Shown piece after piece: positions 24,517 to 32,077 of a stretch of 64,000 nucleotides of DNA. A model generated the notes under the pieces. That model saw only the letters and a list, made by a program, of their open reading frames with translations, searched no databases and was not told where the DNA came from. Every line of letters starts with the position of its first letter. Within the stretch, counting starts at the first letter, position 1. The stretch is from positions 62,001 to 126,000 of the forward strand of contig NZ_JAUSTQ010000001.1 in the NCBI RefSeq assembly GCF_030812915.1, given 5' to 3'. This DNA comes from Alkalibacillus salilacus (GTDB taxonomy: Bacteria; Bacillota; Bacilli; Bacillales; Alkalibacillaceae). The position numbers were made by a program, and so were the translations under genes.

Positions 24517-24675
24517 ATCGCGCTGATATTTCTAGTCAACTCGATGGTAAATTGTTCTCTCGCGATGGAATTTACCGTTACTCGATGGTTAATAGGCGTA
24601 GGTCGCTGGTAAAACTGATCAACTCGATGGTAAGCTTATCTCACTCGATGGTAACCCCATCTAACTCGTTGATAA
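24517..24675. repeat. 21-bp periodic intergenic array B, core AACTCGATGGTAA (8 units)
   Basis: Cores start at 24517, 24538, 24559, 24579, 24600, 24621, 24642 and 24663, so all steps are 21 bp except one of 20. Units include AACTCGATGGTAA (twice), TACTCGATGGTTA, CACTCGATGGTAA, AGGTCGCTGGTAA, AACTCGTTGATAA and the degenerate CTCGCGATGGAAT and ATCGCGCTGATAT. Spacers are unrelated. The core is not palindromic and differs from arrays A and D, but period and 13+8 design are the same. It fills the gap between the queF leader and the downstream end of the amidohydrolase gene. Confidence 0.88.
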
Positions 24676-24694
24676 ACACACAGCACATGTCATC

Positions 24695-26008
24695 TTAATC
24701 TTCCATCACCTTCTCAACAAACCGCTTCAACACATGAATCGTTTGTACACAGTCACTCAAGGACGACCATTCAGCAGGATTATGACTAACACCATCTAAA
24801 CTTTGGGTAAACAACATTCCCATCGGTACATAGCGGCCTAAAATCATCGCATCATGACCAGCGCCACTTGGTAGATAAAACGGGGCTTCACCTAGTACCT
24901 CACGCATAGCTTCACCCGCTTGTGATTGCATGTCAGCAGGAACTTCGACTGGCGCCACATTCATCGATTCTTGGATCGAAACGGTTGTACCATGGGCGTC
25001 ACTCACTTGTTGAGCATATTCTTTAATCCGCTTCGATAATTCTTCTTTCCATTCTAACTTAATATCACGAATATCAACTGACAAAGTAACTTCACCTGGA
25101 ATCACGTTCACGCCGTTCGGATCAACAGACAATTTCCCGACAGTCGCGACACCAGAATCACTCACTTGACCAGGAAAGTCTTTCACATTTAACATAAATT
25201 CACTTGCTGCGACTAACGCATCCGTCCGATCATTCATCGGCGTATTTCCAGCGTGACCCGCAACGCCTGAAAATGTCACACTTAACCACGTCGGCCCAGC
25301 AATGCCTGTCACGACACCAACGGGTAAATTACGTTTCTCTAGTTGTTTCCCTTGTTCAATATGAACTTCGATAAAGGCCTTCACATCATTCAAATCACGC
25401 TTCGATTTACGGAATCCATCTGGTGTTAAGCCTACATCAGCCAAAACATCCGTAAACGGACGGCCATTAAAGTCGACACGCTTCACTTCTTCTTCCATAT
25501 CAAGTTCACCGACAACCGATTGACTGCCTAATAAGCCACCGTTAAAACGTGCTCCTTCTTCGTCGGTGAAGACCACGACTTCATAAGGAACAGTTGGTTT
25601 CACTCCAGCACCTTTCCAAGCTGAAGCTACTTCAAGTGCGCTCAATACACCCAAAGGCCCATCAAAATGACCACCATGCATAACACTGTCTAAATGAGAA
25701 CCTGACACAACAGCTGGCCCATCTATCTCACCTTCTACACGGCCAAACACATTACCAGACCCATCGATATGTACGTTCAAGCCGTCTTCTTCCATCCACT
25801 GTTTCACAAGATTTTTCGCTTGCTTCTCTTCCTGTGAAAAAGAAATGCGACGGCATCCCCCTTCTTCTGTCATGCCAATCTCAGCTAATGCCGTTAACCG
25901 TTCAGCCACACGTCGGCTATTCACACCTGAATGATTAAGCGATTCATCAAGTCCTTCTATTAATCGATTTCGAAATAAGTCCACTTGTTGTTTAATTTGA
26001 TCTTCCAT
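24695..26008 (-). CDS. Zn-dependent M20-family amidohydrolase (carbamoylase / allantoate amidohydrolase type)
   Basis: The 437-residue protein belongs to the M20/hydantoinase-carbamoylase group (AmaB, AllC, beta-ureidopropionase). Metal ligands are visible in GSHLDSVMHGGHFDGPLG, DEEGARF and the C-terminal SGAGHDA; the dimerisation domain contains GIAGPTWLSVTFSGVAGHAGNTPM. It hydrolyses an N-carbamoyl amino acid or ureido compound to amino acid, CO2 and ammonia. The ATG at 26008 follows GAGGAG by 8 nt. No hydantoinase or allantoinase gene is adjacent, so the exact substrate is open. Confidence 0.88.
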   Translation of the reverse strand: MEDQIKQQVDLFRNRLIEGLDESLNHSGVNSRRVAERLTALAEIGMTEEGGCRRISFSQEEKQAKNLVKQWMEEDGLNVHIDGSGNVFGRVEGEIDGPAVVSGSHLDSVMHGGHFDGPLGVLSALEVASAWKGAGVKPTVPYEVVVFTDEEGARFNGGLLGSQSVVGELDMEEEVKRVDFNGRPFTDVLADVGLTPDGFRKSKRDLNDVKAFIEVHIEQGKQLEKRNLPVGVVTGIAGPTWLSVTFSGVAGHAGNTPMNDRTDALVAASEFMLNVKDFPGQVSDSGVATVGKLSVDPNGVNVIPGEVTLSVDIRDIKLEWKEELSKRIKEYAQQVSDAHGTTVSIQESMNVAPVEVPADMQSQAGEAMREVLGEAPFYLPSGAGHDAMILGRYVPMGMLFTQSLDGVSHNPAEWSSLSDCVQTIHVLKRFVEKVMED

Positions 26009-26024
26009 TCCTATCACTCCTCTA

Positions 26025-26285
26025 TTATCTATCTGCGCGATACTTTCTCCACGACATGACAGTCATTATAATCCCTACTATCATGCCGAGTCCAATTACC
26101 AAAGCTTCCCACGTCAAACCTCTTGTCAATAACAGATCAATAGTGCCAACGAACATCACAACCGTAAACCCACTGTTAGCAATCAAATTTTTCGTCGTTT
26201 GCCTGTAAGACTTTTTCATGAACTTTTCCTGAATAATAAGCATTCCAAGCACCAAAACCCATATGCTCATGGCCCAAATAAACAT
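26025..26285 (-). CDS. Small membrane protein of unknown function
   Basis: About 86 residues from the second of two tandem ATGs (26285; GAGGTG 6 nt upstream; the first, at 26288, is 3 nt from it). Three hydrophobic segments are predicted: IWAMSIWVLVLGMLII, the GFTVVMFVGTIDLLL region and ALVIGLGMIVGIIMTVM, with a basic C-terminus (SWRKYRADR). It lies 16 nt before the amidohydrolase start and so may be in its operon. I do not recognise a family. Confidence 0.65.
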   Translation of the reverse strand: MFIWAMSIWVLVLGMLIIQEKFMKKSYRQTTKNLIANSGFTVVMFVGTIDLLLTRGLTWEALVIGLGMIVGIIMTVMSWRKYRADR

Positions 26286-26434
26286 CATCGTCACCTCACG
26301 ACGTCTCATGTTATATACCACTGTAATACAATCGTTCATCTTGTTAAAGACAAAATCGCCAAAACTTTCACACAAGTGACTTTTTTGCCTATTCACGTTA
26401 TAGTAGGTACATCAGAATTTATGGAGTGACGGAC

Positions 26435-27268
26435 GTGGGAAAGCTAAGCAAAAAACAACGTGCAGCTGAGCGGTTACAAAAAAATATCACAGCGCTTAGG
26501 TGTCCGATTTGTCATGAGACTGTGACTTTAAAAGATTATCAAAACATCATCTGTCCGAATCGACATGTCTTTGATTTAGCCAAACAAGGTTATCTTAATA
26601 TGGCCAAACACTCACAGTCGACGATCTATGACACATCACTATTCAGTGCGCGCCAACGCTTGAACGAAGCTGGATTTTATCAACCTCTAGTCAATCAGCT
26701 CGATCAGGAGTTAGCAGATTTAGCTCCCAAAATTGTCTTAGACGCTGGTTGCGGAGAAGGATCTCATTTACAGCAGCTCAATAAACAACAAAACACCCCT
26801 TTTCCAATTGGCATCGACTTAGCTAAAGAAGGAATTCAACAAGCTGCTAAACACGATGAAGATGTTCAGTGGATCGTCGCAGACCTCGCCAACATGCCAC
26901 TGACAAATCAATCGGTTGATGTGTTATTCAATATTTTATCCCCATCGAATTACGCCGAATTTGAACGGGTATTAGCTGAGGATGGTTTTGTCATCAAAGT
27001 CGTGCCTAATCAAGCTTATTTAAAAGAAATTCGTCAACAACTAGACCAAACCGATTACTCGAATACCGATGTAGTCAATCGATTCGGTGAAGCTTTTGAT
27101 ATTATCCGCGAACATCGCGTATTCGCGCATCAAGCATTAACTGAAGCTATGTTCCAGGATCTGATTCACATGACACCACTCACCCAAGATGCGGACATCA
27201 ACAAGCTTCAGTACGTGCAACATGTGACACTTGATCTAACTGTGCTAGTCGGCCAAAAACGGTCTTAA
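26435..27268 (+). CDS. rlmA: 23S rRNA (guanine-N1)-methyltransferase, RlmA family
   Basis: The 277-residue SAM-dependent methyltransferase begins with the RlmA zinc finger (CPIC near 23-26, then CPNRH near 40-44), followed by FDLAKQGYLNM and a Rossmann domain with DAGCGEGSHL near 110. The NILSPSNYAEF motif near 172-182 is specific for RlmA enzymes, which methylate G745 or G748 of 23S rRNA. The latter modification (RlmA-II/TlrB type) affects tylosin sensitivity. The GTG at 26435 is chosen from GGAGTGA at 6 nt. It is divergent from the small membrane protein gene. Confidence 0.92.
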   Translation: MGKLSKKQRAAERLQKNITALRCPICHETVTLKDYQNIICPNRHVFDLAKQGYLNMAKHSQSTIYDTSLFSARQRLNEAGFYQPLVNQLDQELADLAPKIVLDAGCGEGSHLQQLNKQQNTPFPIGIDLAKEGIQQAAKHDEDVQWIVADLANMPLTNQSVDVLFNILSPSNYAEFERVLAEDGFVIKVVPNQAYLKEIRQQLDQTDYSNTDVVNRFGEAFDIIREHRVFAHQALTEAMFQDLIHMTPLTQDADINKLQYVQHVTLDLTVLVGQKRS

Positions 27269-27273
27269 AATCC

Positions 27274-27302
27274 AAAAAAGCCTACGCTAATTAAGCGCAG
27301 GC
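27274..27302 (-). terminator. Terminator between convergent genes
   Basis: GCCTACGCT and AGCGCAGGC form a stem with one mismatch around AATTA. On the minus strand it is followed by six Ts, so it mainly serves the small membrane protein gene, and may also stop rlmA transcripts. Confidence 0.8.
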
Positions 27303-27311
27303 AATCGATCA

Positions 27312-27695
27312 TTAATCTTCAACTTTGCGAAATGTCACAAAAACGAATAAAATAAAGCTGATGAGTAATATGGTTCCGCCAACGATAAAGAATACCGTAA
27401 CAAAGGCTTCAGGTAACCCAAACGGATTCATGTAATATAACCACATGCCAATCGTTAGTCCGAACGCGCCGATAATCCCAGACCAGACATGGAGCGTCGT
27501 CAATAAAGACGGGATAGGGTTATACACTTTGTAAAACATCGACCATGAAAATAGGGTTAACCAGCCGACGAGTAAAATGTGGGCATGAATCGTACTGAAA
27601 GCGAGGCTTCCTGCTCCAGCCATGTGCGAACCAAGGATCGCGCCCACTGCAGCGAATAACGCAGATAGTCGTAATAATAGTTTGTTATAAGGCAA
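27312..27695 (-). CDS. Small four-helix membrane protein with cytochrome oxidase subunit I-like histidines
   Basis: The 127-residue protein has four membrane segments. Histidines placed like heme or metal ligands occur near His24 (SHMAGAG), His37/His39 (IHAH) and His69 (LHVWSG); the IHAHILLVGWLTLFSWSMFY stretch resembles helices of heme-copper oxidase subunit I (CcoN/NorB-like). Similar short proteins in Bacillaceae are annotated as cytochrome oxidase-like, but they are far too short to be an oxidase. The TTG start follows AAAGGAGG by 9 nt. Heme binding is a guess. Confidence 0.6.
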   Translation of the reverse strand: MPYNKLLLRLSALFAAVGAILGSHMAGAGSLAFSTIHAHILLVGWLTLFSWSMFYKVYNPIPSLLTTLHVWSGIIGAFGLTIGMWLYYMNPFGLPEAFVTVFFIVGGTILLISFILFVFVTFRKVED

Positions 27696-27743
27696 AATGG
27701 TTGTCCTCCTTTAAAAGGAAAATTCTACTATAACTAATAACAC

Positions 27744-27779
27744 ATGCTATGCTAATATATAACTTAACATACATAGCAT
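27744..27779. promoter_or_regulatory. Inverted repeat in a divergent promoter region
   Basis: ATGCTATG (27744-27751) and CATAGCAT (27772-27779) are exact complements 20 bp apart, between the start codons of the four-helix membrane protein and the ASCH protein, flanking AT-rich promoter-like sequence (TAATATATAAC). Candidate shared operator. Confidence 0.4.
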
Positions 27780-27794
27780 CACGGAGGTATTATG

Positions 27795-28262
27795 ATGAAT
27801 GAAGATTTAGTGAAACAATTTTGGCAACAATTTATAAGTGATCGCCCGGAACTTGCCAATGAAGATACACCATATAAAGTTGAATATTTTGGTGACGGTG
27901 AAGCAATGGCACGAGAACTACTCGATTTAATTAAAGCAGGTGAAAAAACAGCCACTTGTTCACTTTACCGCATGTACGAATACCATGATGAAAAAGTCGC
28001 TGATGAAGGTAGCTTCAGCATCGTCACAGATTATCAAGGCAATCCAGAAGCTATTATCAGAGTGACAGATATCGATATCATCCCATTCCGTTCGATTCCA
28101 GAAGATATTGCGGAAAAAGAAGGTGAAGGCGACCAAAGTTATGAGTATTGGTACGATGCTCACGAAAACTTCTTTTCCCGTGAAATGGACTCAATCGGTG
28201 AAACATTTGAGGATGATTTACCCGTCGTTGTTGAACAATTTGATCTCGTTTATAAACAATAA
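27795..28262 (+). CDS. ASCH domain protein (DUF984/YqfB-like)
   Basis: The 155-residue acidic protein is an ASCH domain, related to PUA domains. The conserved GEKTATCSL near 50-58, RVTDI in the middle and the aromatic-acidic C-terminal half (SYEYWYDAHENFF) fit the family. Some members are N4-acetylcytidine amidohydrolases (E. coli YqfB) and others bind RNA; the catalytic assignment here is unsure. The second of two tandem ATGs is favoured (GGAGG 7 nt upstream). Confidence 0.8.
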   Translation: MNEDLVKQFWQQFISDRPELANEDTPYKVEYFGDGEAMARELLDLIKAGEKTATCSLYRMYEYHDEKVADEGSFSIVTDYQGNPEAIIRVTDIDIIPFRSIPEDIAEKEGEGDQSYEYWYDAHENFFSREMDSIGETFEDDLPVVVEQFDLVYKQ

Positions 28263-28309
28263 CCGTGCTGCTGCATGGTTATTTTCTTTAACAAAGGATG
28301 CGATCCCCC

Positions 28310-29662
28310 ATGCTTAGAATGCGATTTTATTTGTATACATCATTTGTCCTGTTATATATCATCAACTTATTTGCGACAAATGAGTTGCTCACCTTCATAC
28401 AAGGGGGCATTGGGTTAGTTGCTGTACTCTTTTCCATACATAATGCGAGTAAAACGTATCAATTAATTGGTATCATTTTTGCGAGTATCGGAGCAGGCTT
28501 GTTTATCATTTATGATTTACCGATCAGCAATCTATTACCTTATATGACTTCGATGGGGCTATTAATCTCGCTCTTATACCTAATTCCATTTATTAATCAT
28601 TTTATGATCGTCGGGAAGTTTGACCAATCAATCTATCAACTTTTGCAGTCGAACACTCATCATCTCGGGTCCTTTTATGCAAAATCCTATTTAACGAGTT
28701 ACATCTTAACGCTATTTATTTTCTTGTCTATGGTGCCGTTATCCTATCAGTTAGTCAAAGATAAAACAGCTCAATTCAATGACCGCTTAACACATGAATT
28801 CGCGACTCGAGCGATTTTACGGCCGCTTGCCACCGCAAATACTTGGAGCCCGATCGAAGTTTATATCGCGCTCGTCGTTGGGATAACGGGAGCTTATTAT
28901 TTAGAATTGCTTCCCGTCTTACTTGGATTTTCATTGATAATGGCTGCAATTGATGTAGGTCTAGGTTACACACGTTATCGATCATATCAGTTAACGGATG
29001 AAAAGACTCACCAACCCGAATCACATAGCCAGTCATGGAAACACATAGGCTTACTCGGGTTATTTCTCGTGTTGTTTGTTACGACTGCTGCCATTACGCA
29101 CAACCTGTTAGCTCTTGAATTTTTCGATGCGATTATTTTAACCATTGTTCCTTTTACTATCATTTGGGCACTTGCGATCAACCGTTTACGCACCTTTATT
29201 CATTACAATCGTGAAGTCTGGCACCAACAATTATGGACGATGCAAAATTTCGTCATGCTCTTAGTCCCGATCGGCTTCTTTAATGAAGTCGTCCAAGACA
29301 CAGGTGTTTTCGAGCCATTATTAAATCAACTATCCTGGTTAGAAGAACAACCGCTCTGGTTATTTATCTTTATTTTCTTAAGTGCTGTCGTTCTAGCGTT
29401 TGCAGGGTTCCATCCGCTTGTCACACTCAGCTTACAGGGGATTGTGGTAACACCGTTTCTCGATACGATTAGCCCGCTTAGTGTTTCTATCGTGATGGTT
29501 ATTTCAGTCGTAGCAAACGATATGACTGGAACATTTAATATTCCGATCACCATGCTTAATCAATATTTTAAACGCAATCCGTACCAGCTTACCCTCTGGA
29601 ATATCGGCTACGCTCTATTATTTGGTGCAGTAGGCGTGGGCATCGCGTTGCTTTTTGTGTGA
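28310..29662 (+). CDS. Polytopic membrane protein, ion-transporter-like, function unknown
   Basis: The 450-residue protein has about 11-12 hydrophobic segments. The second half (PLVTLSLQGIVVTPF, then VVANDMTGTFNIPITMLNQYF) resembles the repeat architecture of ion-transporter superfamily permeases with re-entrant loops, such as gluconate/C4-dicarboxylate carriers, but I see no diagnostic motif. The ATG at 28310 has AAAGGATG upstream. It follows the ASCH gene by 47 bp and may be cotranscribed with it. A 21-bp array lies between its stop and the convergent phhB gene. Confidence 0.65.
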   Translation: MLRMRFYLYTSFVLLYIINLFATNELLTFIQGGIGLVAVLFSIHNASKTYQLIGIIFASIGAGLFIIYDLPISNLLPYMTSMGLLISLLYLIPFINHFMIVGKFDQSIYQLLQSNTHHLGSFYAKSYLTSYILTLFIFLSMVPLSYQLVKDKTAQFNDRLTHEFATRAILRPLATANTWSPIEVYIALVVGITGAYYLELLPVLLGFSLIMAAIDVGLGYTRYRSYQLTDEKTHQPESHSQSWKHIGLLGLFLVLFVTTAAITHNLLALEFFDAIILTIVPFTIIWALAINRLRTFIHYNREVWHQQLWTMQNFVMLLVPIGFFNEVVQDTGVFEPLLNQLSWLEEQPLWLFIFIFLSAVVLAFAGFHPLVTLSLQGIVVTPFLDTISPLSVSIVMVISVVANDMTGTFNIPITMLNQYFKRNPYQLTLWNIGYALLFGAVGVGIALLFV

Positions 29663-29675
29663 TTCACTCTCTGAA

Positions 29676-29730
29676 TTTATTAGATAAATCCTCTTATTTA
29701 TTAAATAAGTCGACCTAATTATTAAATTAA
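29676..29730. repeat. 21-bp periodic intergenic array C, core TTTATTAAATAAA (3 units)
   Basis: Cores TTTATTAGATAAA (29676), TTTATTAAATAAG (29697) and ATTATTAAATTAA (29718) are exactly 21 bp apart, with unrelated 8-bp spacers (TCCTCTTA, TCGACCTA). The core is a 6-1-6 near-palindrome like that of arrays A and D, with a different outer sequence. It lies between convergent genes. Confidence 0.75.
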
Positions 29731-29734
29731 TGTG

Positions 29735-29774
29735 GTGAGAAGGCAATAACTCCGCGGAGTTATTGCCTTCTCAC
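29735..29774. repeat. 40-bp perfect palindrome without loop
   Basis: GTGAGAAGGCAATAACTCCG (29735-29754) is followed immediately by its exact reverse complement. The outer flanks (TTAATGTG and CATTAA) extend the symmetry with a 3-nt offset. It lies between array C and the phhB terminator, in a convergent intergenic region, and has no T-tract. In RNA it would form a very stable hairpin on either strand. Confidence 0.9.
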
Positions 29775-29782
29775 ATTAACCT

Positions 29783-29815
29783 AAAAAACCTGCGCATGTA
29801 TTGAACATGCGCAGG
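29783..29815 (-). terminator. Terminator of phhB
   Basis: CCTGCGCATGT pairs perfectly with ACATGCGCAGG around a 5-nt loop; on the minus strand six Ts follow. Confidence 0.93.
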
Positions 29816-29831
29816 CTCTCAGCGTCCTCTA

Positions 29832-30119
29832 TTATTTCAAATTAAATAACTCATCACAGTAAGCAGCCATAGCTGTATCTTTATCCGTTAATCCACCTTG
29901 ATCAAAGCTAAACCATTTAATCGTCACCGTGGTATGATCAATGATGACATATGGGTGATGGTCCTTTGCTTCTGCTTGATTCGCGACTTGTCTAACAAAA
30001 TCGACGCCTTTTAAGTACTCATCAAATTGAAAGTCTCGGCGAAGCATACCATCATCTAATTTCCATTCAGGTAATTGTTCTAATGTTTGTTTCACTTCAG
30101 TTTCACTTAATAGTGCCAA
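29832..30119 (-). CDS. phhB: 4a-hydroxytetrahydrobiopterin dehydratase
   Basis: The 95-residue protein is a pterin-4a-carbinolamine dehydratase (PhhB/DCoH), which recycles the pterin cofactor of aromatic amino acid hydroxylases and is also found as a moonlighting protein in many bacteria. The catalytic EAKDHHP motif and the GGLTDKDTAMA segment are present; the usual THxxGG is FDQGG here. The TTG at 30119 follows AAGGAGG by 8 nt; the longer upstream frame overlaps the SRPBCC gene and is rejected. No phenylalanine hydroxylase gene is in the window. Confidence 0.88.
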   Translation of the reverse strand: MALLSETEVKQTLEQLPEWKLDDGMLRRDFQFDEYLKGVDFVRQVANQAEAKDHHPYVIIDHTTVTIKWFSFDQGGLTDKDTAMAAYCDELFNLK

Positions 30120-30132
30120 CTTCAGTTCCTCC

Positions 30133-30567
30133 TTATGAACTCTTTTCAATATAATTTTTAATATATTGTAACTGTTCCCCATCTTCGCCTTCAATAATCT
30201 TCTTAATGAATGGTTTCATTAATTTATTGCGTAAACCTTTCGTTTTCATCATGACATCCAAGCGAATATGTGTCCCTTCTTCTACTTCAGAAAAGGTATA
30301 AATATATGTTAAATGTAACTGATTCTGATCGCTCGACACGACGAAAAGTTGATTTTCCTTCATCTCATCAATCGTCCATGTTGAATCCACTTTACGTCCA
30401 CGCACTTGTCTCGTCTCAATCAATTGATCTCCCGCCGCTAAATCATCAACATGGTCAATTGACACATCAACAATATGGCTCGCTTCCGAGATATATTCAT
30501 ATTTCGTCACCACTTGATACACATCATCAACAGGTGCTTGAATCACTATTTCACGCGAAAAACTCAA
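30133..30567 (-). CDS. SRPBCC (START-like) family protein
   Basis: The 144-residue protein has the SRPBCC helix-grip pattern: an N-terminal strand IVIQAPVDDVYQVVTKYE, a mid-region WTIDEM, and a C-terminal helix (RNKLMKPFIKKIIEGEDGEQLQYIKNYIE). Such proteins bind hydrophobic ligands; the specific one is unknown. It starts at a TTG with AAGGAGG 8 nt upstream and lies 13 nt before phhB, so the two are probably one transcript. Confidence 0.78.
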   Translation of the reverse strand: MSFSREIVIQAPVDDVYQVVTKYEYISEASHIVDVSIDHVDDLAAGDQLIETRQVRGRKVDSTWTIDEMKENQLFVVSSDQNQLHLTYIYTFSEVEEGTHIRLDVMMKTKGLRNKLMKPFIKKIIEGEDGEQLQYIKNYIEKSS

Positions 30568-30592
30568 ACACGGTTCCTCCTTATCCCAACCA

Positions 30593-31987
30593 TTAGGCTA
30601 GGCCTTTACGCTTCACCCAATTGACAGTTTGCACATAGTTTTGCAACTCATTAAAGTGAATCGGTTTTTGGTAGTAATAACCTTGATACCATTCACAATC
30701 CATTTGACTTAATACGTTAAGTTGTGACTCATCCTCAATCCCTTCTGCGACCACTTGTAAGTTAAGGTTATGCGCTAATCGGACAATCGATTCACAAATC
30801 ATACGATCAACCATTTCCTGATGAATTTCGCGGACAAATGAGCCATCTAACTTGACGACATCAACTGGTAATTTCTTTAAATAATTAAGCGATGAATATA
30901 CCGTTCCAAAGTCATCAATCCATAACTGAACCCCTAATTCACGCAACCGATCCATCACATAAATGGCATCATCCATGTCATTTAATAAAGTTGTTTCCGT
31001 TAATTCGACTGCTAATAAAGATGGAGGGAATCCGGTCTTTTCCAAGGTTCTTTTCAACTTCTCAATGAAATGGCGCTTCGTAATATGATTCGCAGACACA
31101 TTAATCGTCAACATAAAGTTTTGACCTGTTTGATCAATTAACGACTTCATTTCACGACAAGCATACTCCGCCACATACTGATCAATCTCATCAATTAAAC
31201 CTTCTTCTTCAGCAAAAGGAATGAATTGATTAGGTGGGATTACGCCTCGTTCTGGATGAGGCCAACGAACCAACACTTCGAATCCATAAACATCACCTGA
31301 TTTATTCATAATCGGTTGATAATGCGGACGAATTTGACCTTCCTCAAGACCACGACGAATCATAAATAAATACTTTTCTCTCTCTGATAATGACTTCGGT
31401 GGGAGCATCGGTTCTGATTGTATGCCTGATTCTTCCCCACTATGACGTTCGTAAAAGTCATTCATGATTAAACTTAGCAATGCTTTATACGCTTCAACTA
31501 GTTTAAGTTCTTCATCTGTCGGCTCTTTGATATCAGATGAATACACCGTTAGCGCACCGATGACATCGTCACTTTCATGTCGCATGACAGGTAAGGACCA
31601 ACACGATTGAATACCTAATTCATTAACTATCTGACGCCAATTATCCCAGTATGGATCATTATCAATATTTGATGAGACCGATAATGATTTACGAGAAACG
31701 GCATGACCACTTACACCAATTCCGTCTTGAAGCGGAACACCGTAATACTGATGTAATAAAGCTTCAGGAAAACTATAAGTGATCCCGTCAACGAAATAAT
31801 CACCCGTTTCATTCAGTAACATAATCGACGCCTTAGACGATTCGAACTGGTCTTCAAAGTATTTAACAAGCTTTTTCAAAATATCTTTCAGTGGAGCTCC
31901 ATCACATATATGCTCCGTTATGTATTCATACCCCTGCACAAACTTATCAGGGACTACCCCAACTGATTGTGTTTCGTATTCCCCCAT
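30593..31987 (-). CDS. GAF-EAL cyclic-di-GMP phosphodiesterase
   Basis: The 464-residue cytosolic protein has an N-terminal GAF domain (about 20-175) and a C-terminal EAL domain (about 205-455) that hydrolyses c-di-GMP to pGpG. The signature motif reads EVLVRW (237-242), an Ala-to-Val change in the EAL triad, but the metal and catalytic residues are kept: Asn in TINVSAN, Glu in VELTE, the DD pair in WIDDFG, Lys in VVKLDGSF and Glu in VVAEGIE. Activity is therefore likely, gated by the GAF ligand. There is no GGDEF domain. The gene appears single. Confidence 0.92.
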   Translation of the reverse strand: MGEYETQSVGVVPDKFVQGYEYITEHICDGAPLKDILKKLVKYFEDQFESSKASIMLLNETGDYFVDGITYSFPEALLHQYYGVPLQDGIGVSGHAVSRKSLSVSSNIDNDPYWDNWRQIVNELGIQSCWSLPVMRHESDDVIGALTVYSSDIKEPTDEELKLVEAYKALLSLIMNDFYERHSGEESGIQSEPMLPPKSLSEREKYLFMIRRGLEEGQIRPHYQPIMNKSGDVYGFEVLVRWPHPERGVIPPNQFIPFAEEEGLIDEIDQYVAEYACREMKSLIDQTGQNFMLTINVSANHITKRHFIEKLKRTLEKTGFPPSLLAVELTETTLLNDMDDAIYVMDRLRELGVQLWIDDFGTVYSSLNYLKKLPVDVVKLDGSFVREIHQEMVDRMICESIVRLAHNLNLQVVAEGIEDESQLNVLSQMDCEWYQGYYYQKPIHFNELQNYVQTVNWVKRKGLA

Positions 31988-32077
31988 TTATTAGAGCCTC
32001 CTCTAAAGTTGTTCGATTCTAGCCTGTTTCTACTATTGTATCGCTTTTCCAAGCTAATGAAAACGCTACATCCGTGT

